Of a DNA stretch of 64,000 nucleotides, positions 11,901-26,900 are shown in pieces (position 1 is the stretch's first letter; the number at the start of each line of letters is the position of its first letter). This DNA comes from Cymodocea nodosa. Taxonomy: Eukaryota; Streptophyta; Magnoliopsida; Alismatales; Cymodoceaceae. A program made the translations under genes and the position numbers. The stretch covers positions 28,471,501-28,535,500 of the forward strand of contig CM072336.1 of assembly GCA_036874045.1 (NCBI GenBank), written 5' to 3'. The notes beneath the pieces were generated by a model that saw nothing but the letters and a program-made list of their open reading frames with translations, ran no database searches and was not told the origin of the DNA.

Positions 11901-14900
11901 TATAGGACAGCCCATCTAGTGACACTATTACTGAACATTTATCCTGTTCTATGATATTTTTCCAATCCATTGTGTTTTTCAAGACTTGGAAGAAGATTGC
12001 TTTGGGTTGTAAGGTGAAGCAAAGTATCTTCTTGTTTGGGATGGTATTCCTTGTGGATTGGCACACCCAATATTGACTTATACACCTTCTATCCTTTGGC
12101 ATTATTGGTTAGAGCATCTTTTCGCAAGCATCAACAAGAATTACCTTAATTTTTTATTTTTTTATTTTGATTGTGAATCCTATTAATTAGGTAAATACCA
12201 TTGTGCTACTATTTGTTATTTGCATCTTATGTCAAAGCCAGAGTTTGTCTGAATTAGTGCATTGTGATATATGAGATCTTATTATGGTCTCCTCTATGAC
12301 TAGTCACAGTTATCATATTGTTTTTATTGATAATTATTCTTGTGCATTGTGATATCTAAGGTCTTGTTAAGATCTCCTCAATGGCTGGTCATAGTTATTA
12401 TATCATTTTTATTGATGAATATTCTCGTGCATCTTAGGTATATTTGTTAAAGGATCAAACACATATCCTAGATGTTATCAAAATTTTGTTCAATGAAATA
12501 AAAAACTACTTCAACCATGCCAAATTTTTTTGAACTGAATACTTTAAAATTTAATCAATGTACTATGAAGTTGTATTGTAAACCATTAAGGATTATTCAT
12601 CAAACCACTTGTACTCTTACTTTACAATAAAATAAAGTTACTAAGCATAAACATTGACATCTTATTGATGTTTTTTGAATACTTATAATGCATATAAAGA
12701 TTCCAAAGTATTTATGGTTTGATGTGATTTTGACTTCATTGTATTTAATCAATAGGATGTCATCTACATTGTTATGGGGAGAAATTCCCTTATGGCAACT
12801 TCATCTTAACTTTGAACTCTTGTCTCCCTCCTAAAGTATTTGGGTGTGTAGCTTTTACTTAGGATTTAACACCTAGTCTAGATAAGTTATCCCCTTGATT
12901 AATTAAATGTGTTTTTATTGGATATCTTTGCATTAAATGTGTTTTTGTTGGATATCCTTACACTTAGAAAGGATATTGATGTCATCACCCTCCTACACAA
13001 TGATACTTTATTTCTACTGATGTCACCTTCCTTGAGTCATGTTAGTATTTTGAGTCAAAGAATAGTCAAGTTGAGAGGGTTCCCCTACCTATCCTTCTTG
13101 AACAACCATAGATGGAAGTTCTACAAGTGATACCAAACCCACTATAACTTTTTTTTATAAAATTCCCATTCTATTAAAGGGTGGGGGCCCTATAGAAAGA
13201 CGATACAAGTGTAGAGGGGAAGCTCTGCCAAGAAAAAGAAAGATAAAAGAGAAAATAGCAAGAAGGAGCAATACACAAAGTGAAAATTAATTGGGAATAG
13301 CACCCCTAACTTCCATCTACAAGATCCACTTCTAAAAGTGTCTTCTCTGATCACTTTTGGATAAGAAAAATGACATTTCATCAAATTGTCTTTCTAATGA
13401 CTTTGGCCATGCAAGGCTAGTTGATGGTGCTATGACACCATTCACCAGAGGGTTCTTCAATCTTTGCTTTTAAAATAAAGCTTGGAGACAACCCCAAAAT
13501 GTCACCCTAAGTACATTGCCACCATAATTATTTTCTCCAAAACACCTAAAGAAATGTGAATACCTTTCTTGACCAAGAAAGGGACATCCAATTACATGGT
13601 GATCTTGACTTCTTTTTTTGACAACCTTAGGAGAGACATCTTGAGTACATTGCCTATATTTTTTTTTAAAAAACTTTTTATTTTAAAGCTAAGAACCATC
13701 AAACCACCAGAGATAGACCCAAGAGCACATACAAGGCTAGGGCACACATGGATCAAAATAAAAACAAGAAAATATTGAGATCAAAATTGTTCCTATCTTG
13801 GAGTGTAGAGAAGCTCTTCTATCAGCTTCACTTCAGACTTCCTTGGAGGCAACAACCCAGCAACTTAAAGATCCACGAAAAGGGAGCTAATTGGCTCTCT
13901 TGTAAAAGTTTTAGGACTGTTACAGTTGAGAGTACCATAACAGGGGATAAAAATCCCCTCATGCAGGGTATGCCTAACATGATCAAATGTCATTACTGGC
14001 TGATTGTTTGTGGAAGACCCTGGAAGTGGTGGAGCACCTTCAACTACCTGTCGTTGAGTGCCTTCTTTTTCCAGAAGATTTGTCATCAAGTTTTCCTCAC
14101 AAGGAATATGATTTACAAGTCTAATGAGCTGTTGAAAGTTTGACCAATCAAGCCTTGGAAGATGGAGCAAGTACATTCTACAAATGACAAGAGATAAAAC
14201 ATCAATGATGAAGGAGGAGAAATGCAAATATTAGCGCCACCTTAGATTTGGGATCCCAAGAAACTCCCTTTGCCAGTACAATTGGGAGTTCACAAGGAAA
14301 TCTTTAAATTTGTAAAGAGTTCACCTTTTGCTGGATGGAGACTAGTTTAAGCTAGGGAGTCAGCAAGCCTGTTAGCTTCGTGATAAATATGTTTCAGGGA
14401 GTGGCTTGGCTAATAAGATGTCCCATACTAGAGTTTCTATGAGATTGCTAGAGGAGGTTGAAAAGTTGAAGGGAGTTTGTTTCAACCTCAAGATCATTCA
14501 GATTGAAACCCAAGTCAAGGTAGGTGTCCAATCCGAGTTGTAAGGCTTGAGTTTCTGCCATGATGACATTGGAATGGCCAAGAGGCTCATAGAAGGTAGC
14601 TAGAGAATTTCCATTAGTGTTACGAATAACTCCACCCCCTGCAACAATACCCTCCATGGTGACCACATCTATGTTTAATTTGATTCTAGGATAAGAACAT
14701 TTCTCCCAAGATATCCACTTGGTTTGAGACTGGACTGTATCCAAGTAATTGAATCTGATTCGCTTAAGAGCTTGGAGCTCCTCTGTCTTGCATCTAACAC
14801 TAACAAAAGATCTGGCAAAGTTCGCTGCTGCAGTTTCTACCCTGGTGGTGATGCCCTTGAAAGAGCCTTTTTTGTTTTCACGGACCACAAGGCACCTCTT

Positions 14901-17900
14901 TCCAGCATTCCCAAAGCATGTTGAATACAAGGAATTTGTGGGCATTGGCTAAAAGAGATTTACTTTGATGGAACAATATCTTGTGGGCAAAGTGTTTCCA
15001 ATCCGTCTGGTTGGAAAGCTTGCATCCTAGTTTCCGGTTGATCCAAAATCTAGATAAAATGGTCCAATCTCCCTCAAAACATAAAGTGATGTCCTAAGTC
15101 CTCCTGGTGAAGAAACATACAGCATTTGCATCTGGATGCTAGATGGTGGTCTTTCCTCCTGGCATTGGTCTTTGTGGGAGGAAAATAGTAGAGATGCCAA
15201 AGGAAAAAGGAGATCCATGTGGGAAGAAATTTGCTCCAAAGCCCCTTGTTTCACCTATGTTGAGTGCCTTTTGTGCGGATGAATGAATTCCCACGCTGAT
15301 TTGACTGAAAGGTCCACCCAAGGGAAATCCATTCCAGAGGAAATCATTGTCAGAATCATCAATGTACTGGAGATTAGATTGAATCTCTTAGATAATAGCA
15401 TTGGGAAGGTTAGGTCTGTCAGTCATACTCAGATCAGCAGCAACCAAAAGCTGGTCAGATCCCACATTTGGAGTTGTGATATCTGCCAAAATTGTGCAGG
15501 GAAGCCAAAGATCGTGCCAGAAACTGATATGGCTATTGCCACCAGTCCAAAAGGAGGAGTGAGCAAAAGAAACCCACTACAATAGGTTTCTAGGTACTCT
15601 ATCAAGTTTTTTGCATTTAGCAATTTAAATTACAAAAATTCAAAGCTATCTAAACATATTTTATTTTATAACCATAATTCTACAAACAGTAAATATCAAT
15701 GTCTTCGTATGAACCAAATATTACCTGTTGGGCATCTTGATCAGATGCACTAGGACCACCAGAAGTTTGAACAGATACAGGCCTTACAGAGGATAGCAGT
15801 CGTCTCACCTATATGCAGCCAAATGAATCAAAATATTCATTTAAATTTGTGGCTCTTAGCATTGCAGAAAAGAAAATTACCCAATGAGAAGGCAAATGGA
15901 AATAATGAATCTTTTACATAGATTTTACATCAAAATATACAATTTAGAGAGAGAATATTAATTTATATCAATATGTAAATTATTGAAAAAATAATCAATT
16001 TGCATATCTATCTAGGAAAATTTTCCTTAACAAGTTATTGATATTAGTATACAAAAAGAAGTCATGAGAAAGTGTAGGAAATGTCTTGTACACACCTCAT
16101 TCAATCGAAGATCACGACCATAGCGCAATTGTGTAGTAGAATTAAAGATATGATCCATACCATCACCCACGGTACTACGGAGTGAGTCTGAATCCTCAAC
16201 CTTAGCAGTATCCAATCTTGTCAGATCAGAGATAGAAGAATGTACAGTCACTGATTGCAAATGAAGCTGGTATGGAGGAGATATACAAATCATTCTGGCA
16301 AAAGATTGAGTATCTCTTTTTCTAGATTTAGTGGAGGGATGCAAATGAACCAATGCCAAATCCTCACGACCTACTAAAACATATGCTGCAGTTGGCCAGT
16401 CAGTAGGGGGAGATTCTCGGCATTTATCTAATGCCTGTACCAAGAATAAATAACACGCAAATTTAAATGATCACCATCTAAGATCACAACATAATACCAA
16501 ATTCATTTAGATTCATATGAAAAATGTTGGAAGTGAAAATTCCTAATGAAATGAAGTATGCATACATAATAATAAAGAGTAAACAGCTAGAGCCCCTTCT
16601 TTGTTTATATTGGGCATATAATAACCTTCTAATAATTATCTACTAATATCAAATGAAAAATTCTCACATGTCGTAATGGAAGAGAAACACCAGCAGGTAG
16701 CAAATCTAACTGTTGTAGTCCAAAATTTTCAGCTACCATTGCCAAGATAGTGCACTCTTCCCTGGTACTTGCTGATCCCTTAGCAATATCACAATATACT
16801 CCTGAGGAAAGCTGCTTGCCACTTCTTTTGGCTCCTAATAGCAGGCTGTAGAAAGAAACAATCTTCCTTGCCCATTTAACTGCAGAGGAACTGGCTTTAT
16901 ATATCAGAGGGGGAAGCTTGTCTACATCAGTAAATTGGATCCCATATTTCAAATGGTTTTCAAGCCATTGGAAAAGGCATGGTGGAGATCTAGGCACAAT
17001 AGTGGAAGAAAGGTTTCCAAAATACAGAGAATGATTAGGAAAATCACGAATATAATGGTCAATGTAGCTTGTTTCACCCAAAGAAGTCGCAATTCGACAG
17101 AGCAGAGTAACAAGGAGCTTCAAGTCACTGGAAGGTGAGTGTAGAACATGGTTAATATGTGTATTGAACATTGTTGTAAAAAATGCAAGAAAAATCCATA
17201 TAAAAGCAGTTTAAACCATACCTTTTAAGGCATGCACTAAGGTGCCATGGTGTAAAATGTTCATGCCTTGGCAACACACCTCACCTTATCTTAATTGAGT
17301 AGATATTTTGACAGATATTACTAATTAAATATATGTTTTTTAAGATTTTAAATGACTTTCTTTGCAAAAAAATTAAATATAAATTTTTTGATGGAATACT
17401 ACTAAAATATACATAATTATTGAATATATATAATTATACACATTAATGAAATATACATATTAGTATTATTACACCTCAAATTTTAACGATCTTAGACTGA
17501 TCTATGCATTTGAATGTCATTTAGGAAATAATACGGCTAAAAATATACATAAATATTTTTAAATATGTATAAATATATGCATATATAAATGTATTCTTAA
17601 ACACTAACAAATTAATATTTGTATGGGTGCCTAAGCACCACCTAGATGCCCAAGCTGGCCCATCATCTAGGAACCTTGGGTACCTTAAAAGGTATGGTTT
17701 AAACAATTTTCAGCCCAATCCATTTCATTTTTAAAAAAAACGAGAAAAACAACTTTAAAAATGTCCATTTTTCCATTTAAACAGCTATTCTCCCCTGTTT
17801 CTTTGAGAAGAAAGAACTGTTTTTTTTCTTTTTAACTGCTCAAATGATCTTTTTATTTTAGATTTATATTTTGAGTTTTTTTTATCAATATAGTTTCAAT

Positions 17901-20900
17901 ATTTTGTTGTTTGTAACTTTAATTGTACTTTTTGTATATTTATTTATGTCCTTAGTTTAATTGCACAATAAAAATAAAGTTTTGAAATTGTATTACATAT
18001 AATTGAATCACAATTTTGATGATTGTGATGCTTGTGTATTTGTAAATATAATTATATTTATTCACTTTTATTTATACAATTATTCAAAACTGCCCATTTA
18101 AACCCAATTTTTATCCATTTTCTGTTTTCATACAACATTGGTGCTGAATTAAAAAATCAGGCAAACCACATAAGGAATTAATATATATTAACCCTAGACA
18201 AATGTCTGTCATTTTAATGTTTACCACCCTGACTAGATTCTATTTTAAACAGTAGGAAAAAAATGAAAAGATGAAGCATATCCAGAGGATAAGAAAAAAA
18301 AACAAAGTAAAGAAAAACCAGTCAGCAAAGAGAAACAAATAATTGCTTATCACAGTAAATTCTAAATGCAAGCATATAAGATTGGACATCAACATAGAGG
18401 CTATAACTTGTTATAATAAATGAAATGTTGGGAAATTTAATTTGTAGATTGCAAGGAGAAGTAAAGAAGCAGAGATAAAATATTCATAGTTCTGGATCAG
18501 GAGGATGGAATGTGACAGAGCAAGGTAGAAGAAGAGATGGAGAGAACTGGATCATGCTGGCGCTATCCAGTCATTAATGACAAAGGCAAGTGTGCCCCCT
18601 GAAAGCACATGGTTGTTCCCCTTCATTGCTAAGGGCTGATGACCAGAGAAGGGAGAGGGAAAGGCATTCGATGGTGGAAGAAACAAAGCATCAGATGCAC
18701 GGGGTTTTGACACCAGGCTATCTCTTGCCATAAACCAATTTGGTACAGGACATGTTGGAGTCTAGGCCATCAGCCATCTTTGAGTGATCTCCAGGAATGT
18801 CAGCCTCAATACACAGGGAGAGCAGACAACAGCAATCAGTTGGGGAAGCAGCAGCCAATGGAGGAAGAGCCAGCTAAAGATTGCAAGGAAAAGAGGGCAC
18901 CAAGAGTGAATCTGCTGTGGGTCCCCGAACGGAATAATCATGGCTCAAGAAATACCTCATCTGTCAGGCACCAGCATGAAGACTAAAATGTCTCTATGCT
19001 TGGATGAGAGATAAATGAGGGTGATGTTGCCTGTAATGTCCAAAGGTTGTTTGGTGGGGAACTTTGACAGAATTCCCTAATGCTACCAAAAGGGAAAAAA
19101 TATCATCATAAAGAGTTTCTCATTTCAGGTGGGGCTCCTTGTTTGGAGCAAGTGGCAAAGAAGATCGGAAACATAGACAGTTACTCCAGGCAAGAAGACC
19201 AAACTCCAACTCATGAATACTCCACAAGACCTTTGGAGAGTGACCACCTATTCTTGCCTAGACAATCATTTTGGGAGGATCACCTACAAAGAAGGAACAT
19301 GGAAGCAGCAGCAATACTGATCAAGGTACTAGGAAACAACTATATACCAGACAATTCAACTGGTTCAAAGGGCTCAATTTTTCTGGATAGGGCTTCCGCA
19401 AGTTGGTCTCTCTTTGGCACAAAGATGTTTTGGAAGCTTGTGGCTCAACCAATTATGTCACCATAGATAGATTCTTCACAGGCCTACAGGAAAAGGCCCT
19501 TAAAGTCAGGCTTATCACACTTGCCTTTAAATGGAAATACAGAGTCCCCTAAGAGTAGAGTTGGGCCTTGCCAGCTACCCCATCTTCCATGTGCATACCA
19601 AATGATAAAGAAGACAGCAATACCAATAATAATACAATTGAGACAGAGGCCCATGATGATTCAAGCATAATTTACTCCTCTTACAATGCTTACATTGACC
19701 TAGAGGGTGATGTGGTTTTCAGGTGGGATAATGAACCGATCAAGAAGAGAGTAGTAAGGATTTGTCCTATTTCCAAGGGTTATATTACTATTTGTAGTTA
19801 TTTACATTTAGTTACAATGCTAAAATATAAATTTTCAAGGGTTATATGTAGTTATTTACATTGTATTCCTATTTTTCTGATTGTATATTTTCTCCAGATG
19901 TTATTGTAGACCCACATACCAATCATTGCTTGATCCCTAACTGTAACCAACAGAGATCCGGCTAATACCTAAAGGGGCTGGGCAGCCCTGGGTGTTAGAA
20001 AATGGCAAGTGGCCGTCTAGGTGCTTGTCTCAACAACTATGGCTGAAACTCAAATGACAACAATATTTGTAATGAAGTATTGAATAACAAGTGATGGAAT
20101 GGTCCCACACGGACAAAAATTTAAAACTAGATATGGATTGTCATAAGTGATATCACCACTTATAGCTGATTTATTTCTAATATGATGTCCATATTTTATT
20201 ATATAAAGGACCCTCCACATGGCATCAGAGCATAAGAGATCCAAGAAGGTGCATACACATTTACCAAAAGAAAAAAGTGTGTAGCACCTAAAGAAAAATA
20301 TAAGTGAAGGGGAATGATAAACTATTCCATCATGGACAAAAATTCAAAACAAAATATTGATTAGCATAAGGAAAGACTCCTCCACTCATAGCCAATTAGC
20401 CTTGAGTTGGATGTCTGCATTTCAACGGTAAGTATAGAGCTACTGCTGATATAGATGGATCACATAACAAACCCGATGATTCACACCCTGGAGAAATAAA
20501 GTTTCTATGCCATTGAAAGATTTCATTGTTTCAGGGATGAGAATGAGATTCTGAAAAAATAGGTGGTTGCAAGAGGGAATACTTGCTGAATTATTCCCTA
20601 GCATTATTTCTGTCACCTAGAGAAAGGAGGCTCAGGTAGGAGAGGTGCGGGTTGGGACAGAATATGGAACCTTCTGGGATTTGGCACAGAGGAATCTAAA
20701 AGAAGTGGAGCAGGTTATAGGACTGCCAATGATCCTGCCTAACAAATTGACAATGAGTACATCAGCTGAAGACATCCCAAATGACATGCTGTTATGCTCA
20801 TGTTTTTTAATTCTTGGGTGGATGCCTATCTTTTGTAACATCAATTTGTGTGGGTGATCCTTTGATTAAAAGAGTTGTCCTTTTGATATTTATTCAATGA

Positions 20901-23900
20901 GTCTTCATTCTCTTTTCAAAGAAAGAATGAAAACTAGAGAAGAGAGTAATTATCACAACAGATATAGAGCAACACAGCTACTCAAATTTATATTACCGTT
21001 TTCGAAGAGTGTTAAGCTTTAAACTTTCATATAAAGCATGCAATGTGTCTAGCATATCAGTTAGAAACTGAGAGGTAAATGCCTTGTTCCAGATTTTCCC
21101 ATCATATGCATCAGCAATAGAATGTTTCATGCCATCTGAGAACACTTTTTGGACAGAAATGCAAGGTATCAAAGGATGCTTAGAATAGTTGAAGTGAAAC
21201 TTGCTGTTTAGAAGAAAGTTCCATGATGTCTCTGAAAATGAATCAGAATGATGTGATCCAATAGGCTTATGCTCTTCACAAATCTTTAGTACAGCATTGG
21301 CAAAACACTCCCACTCAGAGTCAACAGATGTAGCAGCATTACACAAATAATTGGAACAACTCTCCCCCCACAGATAAACATAAAAACAATTGAACGAAGA
21401 AAGATGCAGAGCCTCGGAAAGTGCCGTAATACAGTCACTGACAAGTGCTGATGAAGGATTTTTGGTTAATAAGCACCTGAATATCTGTCAAAAAAAACAG
21501 ATATCTAAATTAGGGTCACATTATGCAATGAGCTCAACTCAAGTATGAAAGCCAGCTAGTTTTCCAAAAAAACTCATGACATAATAATTCCAGTTGTTCG
21601 CTCCTCAAGATAAAACCAGCAAGGAAACTACTGAGAGAATCTAATCTTTTCAAATTCATAAAGAGATATATTAATATATATATAATTTGTAAAAATACAT
21701 TTAAGAAAGAAGTTAGCTCTTGCATTGATGAAAAATAGCTATGGAACAAGATACAAGAAGACAAATAACCAACATTCTAGCAAAAAGCATATGTCTATAG
21801 CACAGTAAACTTTAGCTACTTTACAGAGCAGAAACCGGTAGTTGTTCTCAATTAATATCCTTTGTGCCAAGTTTGAAAATGCTGTAGGTGAAAGTGGTCC
21901 GATAGTCCTATTTCTGAACACAGAAAATAGGCACCTAAAGAATGATATGGTTAATCAAGGAAGAATTCCCAGTAAAAAGAATGAGAACCCTGAATGCCCA
22001 CTTTTCATTGTTTTCCCTTCTAATTTCAGCAATCAAAACTCCTCAATTTGGATGAAGTCATAAAAGCACTATCCTTCGACCCCTTTGACCTTCCGTTGCT
22101 TGAGTTGGGCTTTAAGGCCCTCAATTTGCACACAAGCACTTCATAAAACCTAATCACTAGGAAAAAGTTATTGAACAAACTTCAATCGATAACGACCAAC
22201 CTCTACATTTCTAATCAAAACCATCAAGCTCTAGCTAGAACAACTCAAATATGAAAGGTCTCAACCCCCAGTCAATTTCCGTATCCACTAAAAGGTCTAA
22301 GGGAATATGGTCAGATGTAACATGTGGGAAGCATTGAACAAAGGAGTGTGGTCACCAATCACCCAATACAAGTCTACAAAAAATATGATCAAGCCTTACC
22401 ATTTTCCAAACCAATTAGAATTTGACCAAGTGTTGACTACCAATTGGAAGATCCACCCATTTCAGTTCTCAGATGAAACCTTAAATTCAATTGTACCAAC
22501 AATTAGCATGCCATTGTTGAGTCTATTTTCAATGAATATGATATGCTAAGTTTCCACCAACAAACATATATGTTGTGATTAAACTAACCATACAATTCAT
22601 CCCATAAAACATGACAATGAATCTACCCACAAAAGTCATACACACTATGTATATGCCTCACCTCAATCTGACTTCTTTAGACAAATACCATGAAGGTCAT
22701 ATTATTGTGTCTTTCAAGCTAATGTAATGAGTTCCACAATGTAACAATACCTCCTACAACACCCACCACAACTTCAACCAAGAAACTAGCATGTTGAACA
22801 CCATTGAATCGTGCATATGGAAAGTCCATGCAATTGAACTTTATTTCCTACAGGCAAATAGCCAATGGTCAAGCTTTTGTAGTCATTCGCTTGACTACTC
22901 TACACTTTCTAGCTTGCCAAAGTCCACTCACATTCCAAAAGATGATCTCATTGTCACTACATTGCACCCTCTATCCTCTTCCTGGTGATCTTCTCACCAC
23001 CCCCTTGGGGATGTCAAACTAGCCAATATAAGTTACTTTCTAATCTGCCCCATAGTTTTCCTTAATTATTGTTGTAAGTAGGAGATAAAATTATTATTCA
23101 TTAGAAGAGATTGCTATATATAAATAATATGGGTCTCAATTGGATCCAACAAATGATGCAATAACCCAAATAACATTAACAACATAAACATAATAATAAC
23201 TCTAACTATTATGATTCATCACTTAACCTAAGTTAGTACACTTATGATGATGAACACTAGCCATCTGGTCCTTTCCCTTCTCCATGAAAGAAAATCATAG
23301 ACCATCAATTCTCTTAAGAGAAATTTGCTGCTCCCTTGCACACTACTCCACAAAATCAACCATTGACTATGATTCAATGTTAACACTCTTCAACACTAAC
23401 TGCCATGGATCTATTCTAAATGTCGGAATAATTCATGTAAACCCACTATTATCATGCCTTCAAGATTGCTGTTGAAGTAGCCTCGTGTCATCACCACAGG
23501 TTTACATTTCCTAAGACCATGGCTTTATAGTAGGGTGACCACAATGAAATTATCTTGCACAACCCCAAGTAAAAAAATCAAATAGGAGCTAAAGAATGTG
23601 TGAAGAACAACCCAACCAAAGTGCAAGAATCTGAATAATAGGTTGGAGAGATTCTTGGAGGTGAACAACAATCCCAAGACATACAACATTTCACAACAAC
23701 GGGTTCTGATGGCTTCTCAAAGGGATTAGACAAGGACAAATATACAATCAAGTTTTCATCCAAATCCATTGAGAACCACCACTAAGGGTACAATCATCAT
23801 GATTTATTCAACATAAGTCTATAAGGAGAGGCCATGAACCACACCATGTGGAGTCCTGTCAAATTCTCCATCTAGATAGAAATGGTGTAATCAAGGATAG

Positions 23901-26900
23901 CCATGGTCCAACTTAGCCACCATCTTTAACATCAGGCAGAAAAAGTTCAAAGTGCATGAGATGCTCAAAAATTAGGTCAGCTTGTTGTGAAGAATTGGGA
24001 TTGGGATTGAAATATTCAACCCCTCTGTTATCAATTCCACCTCCTACCACAAGCATGTACAAAAATGGAGCTCAACAACCCATGTTCCTCATGTTTCAAT
24101 GAAGCAAGGGTTAGGTCCCCACTTCCCTTCTTCATTAATTTATGATCTTGAAACCAACAACCCATGATCCTCAACTTTGTGATATACTCCTTTCATCTAT
24201 CACTATTATGTTGAAGGAGATTTCCATCACCTCCACAATACGTTACTTCAAGAAAACCTTGAATACTTGCCTATATTATCAAAAATTGACCACATAGTGC
24301 TCTCCACCAAAAGCCCCACCAATGAATTAAACACAACATACCAACACAAATGTATAGGTCTCCTCCAACAGTGATGCTCTTGGAGGTTTACAAAGTGAAT
24401 TCTTGATGCAAACACCATATTTGTTTTCTACTCAAGGACCTCTTTCTAAAATTCCAACGAGGGCAACATCAAAAACCCTTTGTTTAACCCATGGTTGATG
24501 CATAACCTCCACACCATTTCCCACTAGGTGCCACTTGGAAGCAAACATAAACAACACTTCTAATTCACCCCATGAGATTTGAATTTCTCAGTTTATCCTT
24601 AGCTAACATAATATTTGACATCAAGGGTACTAACATTAAACAACTCATGGGCCCATTATAACGCCTTGTCATTTCTGTTTACCGTATTGATCCAAAAGAA
24701 CATCTCTAACGTTATTTCCAACCTAAATGGTTCTCCATCCCACCTTGCATGTAATAGAAATCTCCTGACACCCAAACAAAACTCCAGGCAGTCCAAGCAT
24801 CATGCCTCCTTGTGACCCAATCTCCCATATCATGCTTCCTCTTACAATTCTTCTTCCAATATATTCTGTTAGGGCATTGAAGGTATCTCAAGGTGTTGTG
24901 TTCCCCCTACCATCTTCCAATGGCTAGACTAACACATGGTAGGTCTTTGTGATCCCAAGACAATGGTACTCACCTGTGTAACCATAAAGCTAAGGGGAGA
25001 TTTCCTTGTCCAAAGAGGTGAGGCTCCCCAACATTGTACCACTTCCCTCTATCTCTATCCACGAACATAGTAAATATACTCATATTTCATATAGGTGTCA
25101 TAACCATTTACCCAAAAAATCAAATTCACAAATTGAATGTTCCATAAGCCTGAATAACCTTCACATTTTGGTTGATAGGCTTTCCTCCATGCCACCAACT
25201 ACAACTCTGATGAATTTCCTTTCCAACCTTGTTTCCACAAGAATTGCTGAATGATCATTTCAATGTAATCTACAACACTGATCAGGATCATAAACAGAGA
25301 TAGACGATAGATTGACAAGTTATACAAAATAGAAAATATCAAACTGAACTTCCACAAAAAAGATAGGAATTTGCCTACCAAACACTTCTCAAATCAATCG
25401 ATTACAGGTTGGCAATCCCTACTTGGTTCCACAGCTCAACAAGGGGGGCCATCAGTATTTGAACAGGAAGGACTCTACCGTGCATCACCTAAAGTTTACA
25501 AATGACCAAACTTCCTCCTTAGGAAGGTCAATGCCTATCACTATCAACCTGTAAAAGTTAACCTTTAAGTTCATGGATATTCTAAACAGTCACAACAAAC
25601 ATTGTAAGTTCTCAACAAATTCTTGATCTACAACATAGAAGATAATTGTGCCAACATCTACATACTGGAAATGAGTCACATTGTGTGCTCCTTCATGCAA
25701 TTCAAATCCTTAATCAAGCAATTGTCTCAACCATATGACACATTTCAAACAAAAACTTCCACCACAAGTGCAAATAGAAACCTCCACCACATACCACTTG
25801 ATTTCAGAACCCATATAACACAACTTGATCCAAGAAGCTTCATGAAACATTGTCATGAGCCTTCTCAATGCCTAAATTCCATAAAAATATTTTCTTCATT
25901 TGCTTTCCTCAAACTTTAATACATTCATGACCCAAGAAAAACCATCCAGAATTTGTCACCCATCAACGAACATTGTTTGATAATCTTCAATGAGATGGAT
26001 GAGAGTTTTCAATATCTCTATCAAGCATTTAGCCACCAACTTGGATGTTTTGAATATTAACAAGACCAATCAGACGTTTCAAAGTATACAAGTTTCATCA
26101 ACAACATGATCTATTTCAACAAACATGACATTTCACTAACTTGAGACCAAAAAGGAATATAAGCCAACATGGCATCACATGAGATGCTCAAAATATATCA
26201 TTTATAATATTTGGCAGTAGGAAATGTTCGCACATTTCAGTGAAATTTTGAAAAGAAGTTGGATATGCCACATTCATGTAGAACATATTACTATATACAG
26301 TCTCTTCTCCATTTATTAATATTATAATGAATGTTACCTTTGATGTATTTGTAAGGAATTCATACTACCATTCAAGAGCATGACAGAAACAAAAATAAGA
26401 AATTATAAACTGAAAATAATCACTATGACATCATCCCAGCATACCTTACCACTGTTAGCAACTATATTGATTCTTCCTTTAACAGCATCAACTATTCCTA
26501 CAATCCTCTGGTCATGAACCTTATGTGGTATATCAGTAGATTGTGTGCAGCGAGAAAATTGACACTTCTCCAAACCATTGGGTAACACAAATCGGCAGAG
26601 GCATTGTTTTCCAGTCTGTCAACCAAAAAAACAGAAAGCAAAATTTACCAAAAAAGATTTTCATTTCATTATATGATAGAAATAAAGAGTGGCATCAACA
26701 ACATTTCCAGAAATATGGTATTCTGTTTATAGTTTTGAAGTGAAATCAAGGAAATTTCATGCCATAGTAAAATCCAAAATATGTATAGGAACAAACAGTT
26801 AAATATCTCAATATATATTTTATGAAAATAACAAAACCTAAAAATTTTCCTAAGAAGGTTGTTCCATTACGTCTTGAAGTGATGGGATCAAAAAGGATCT

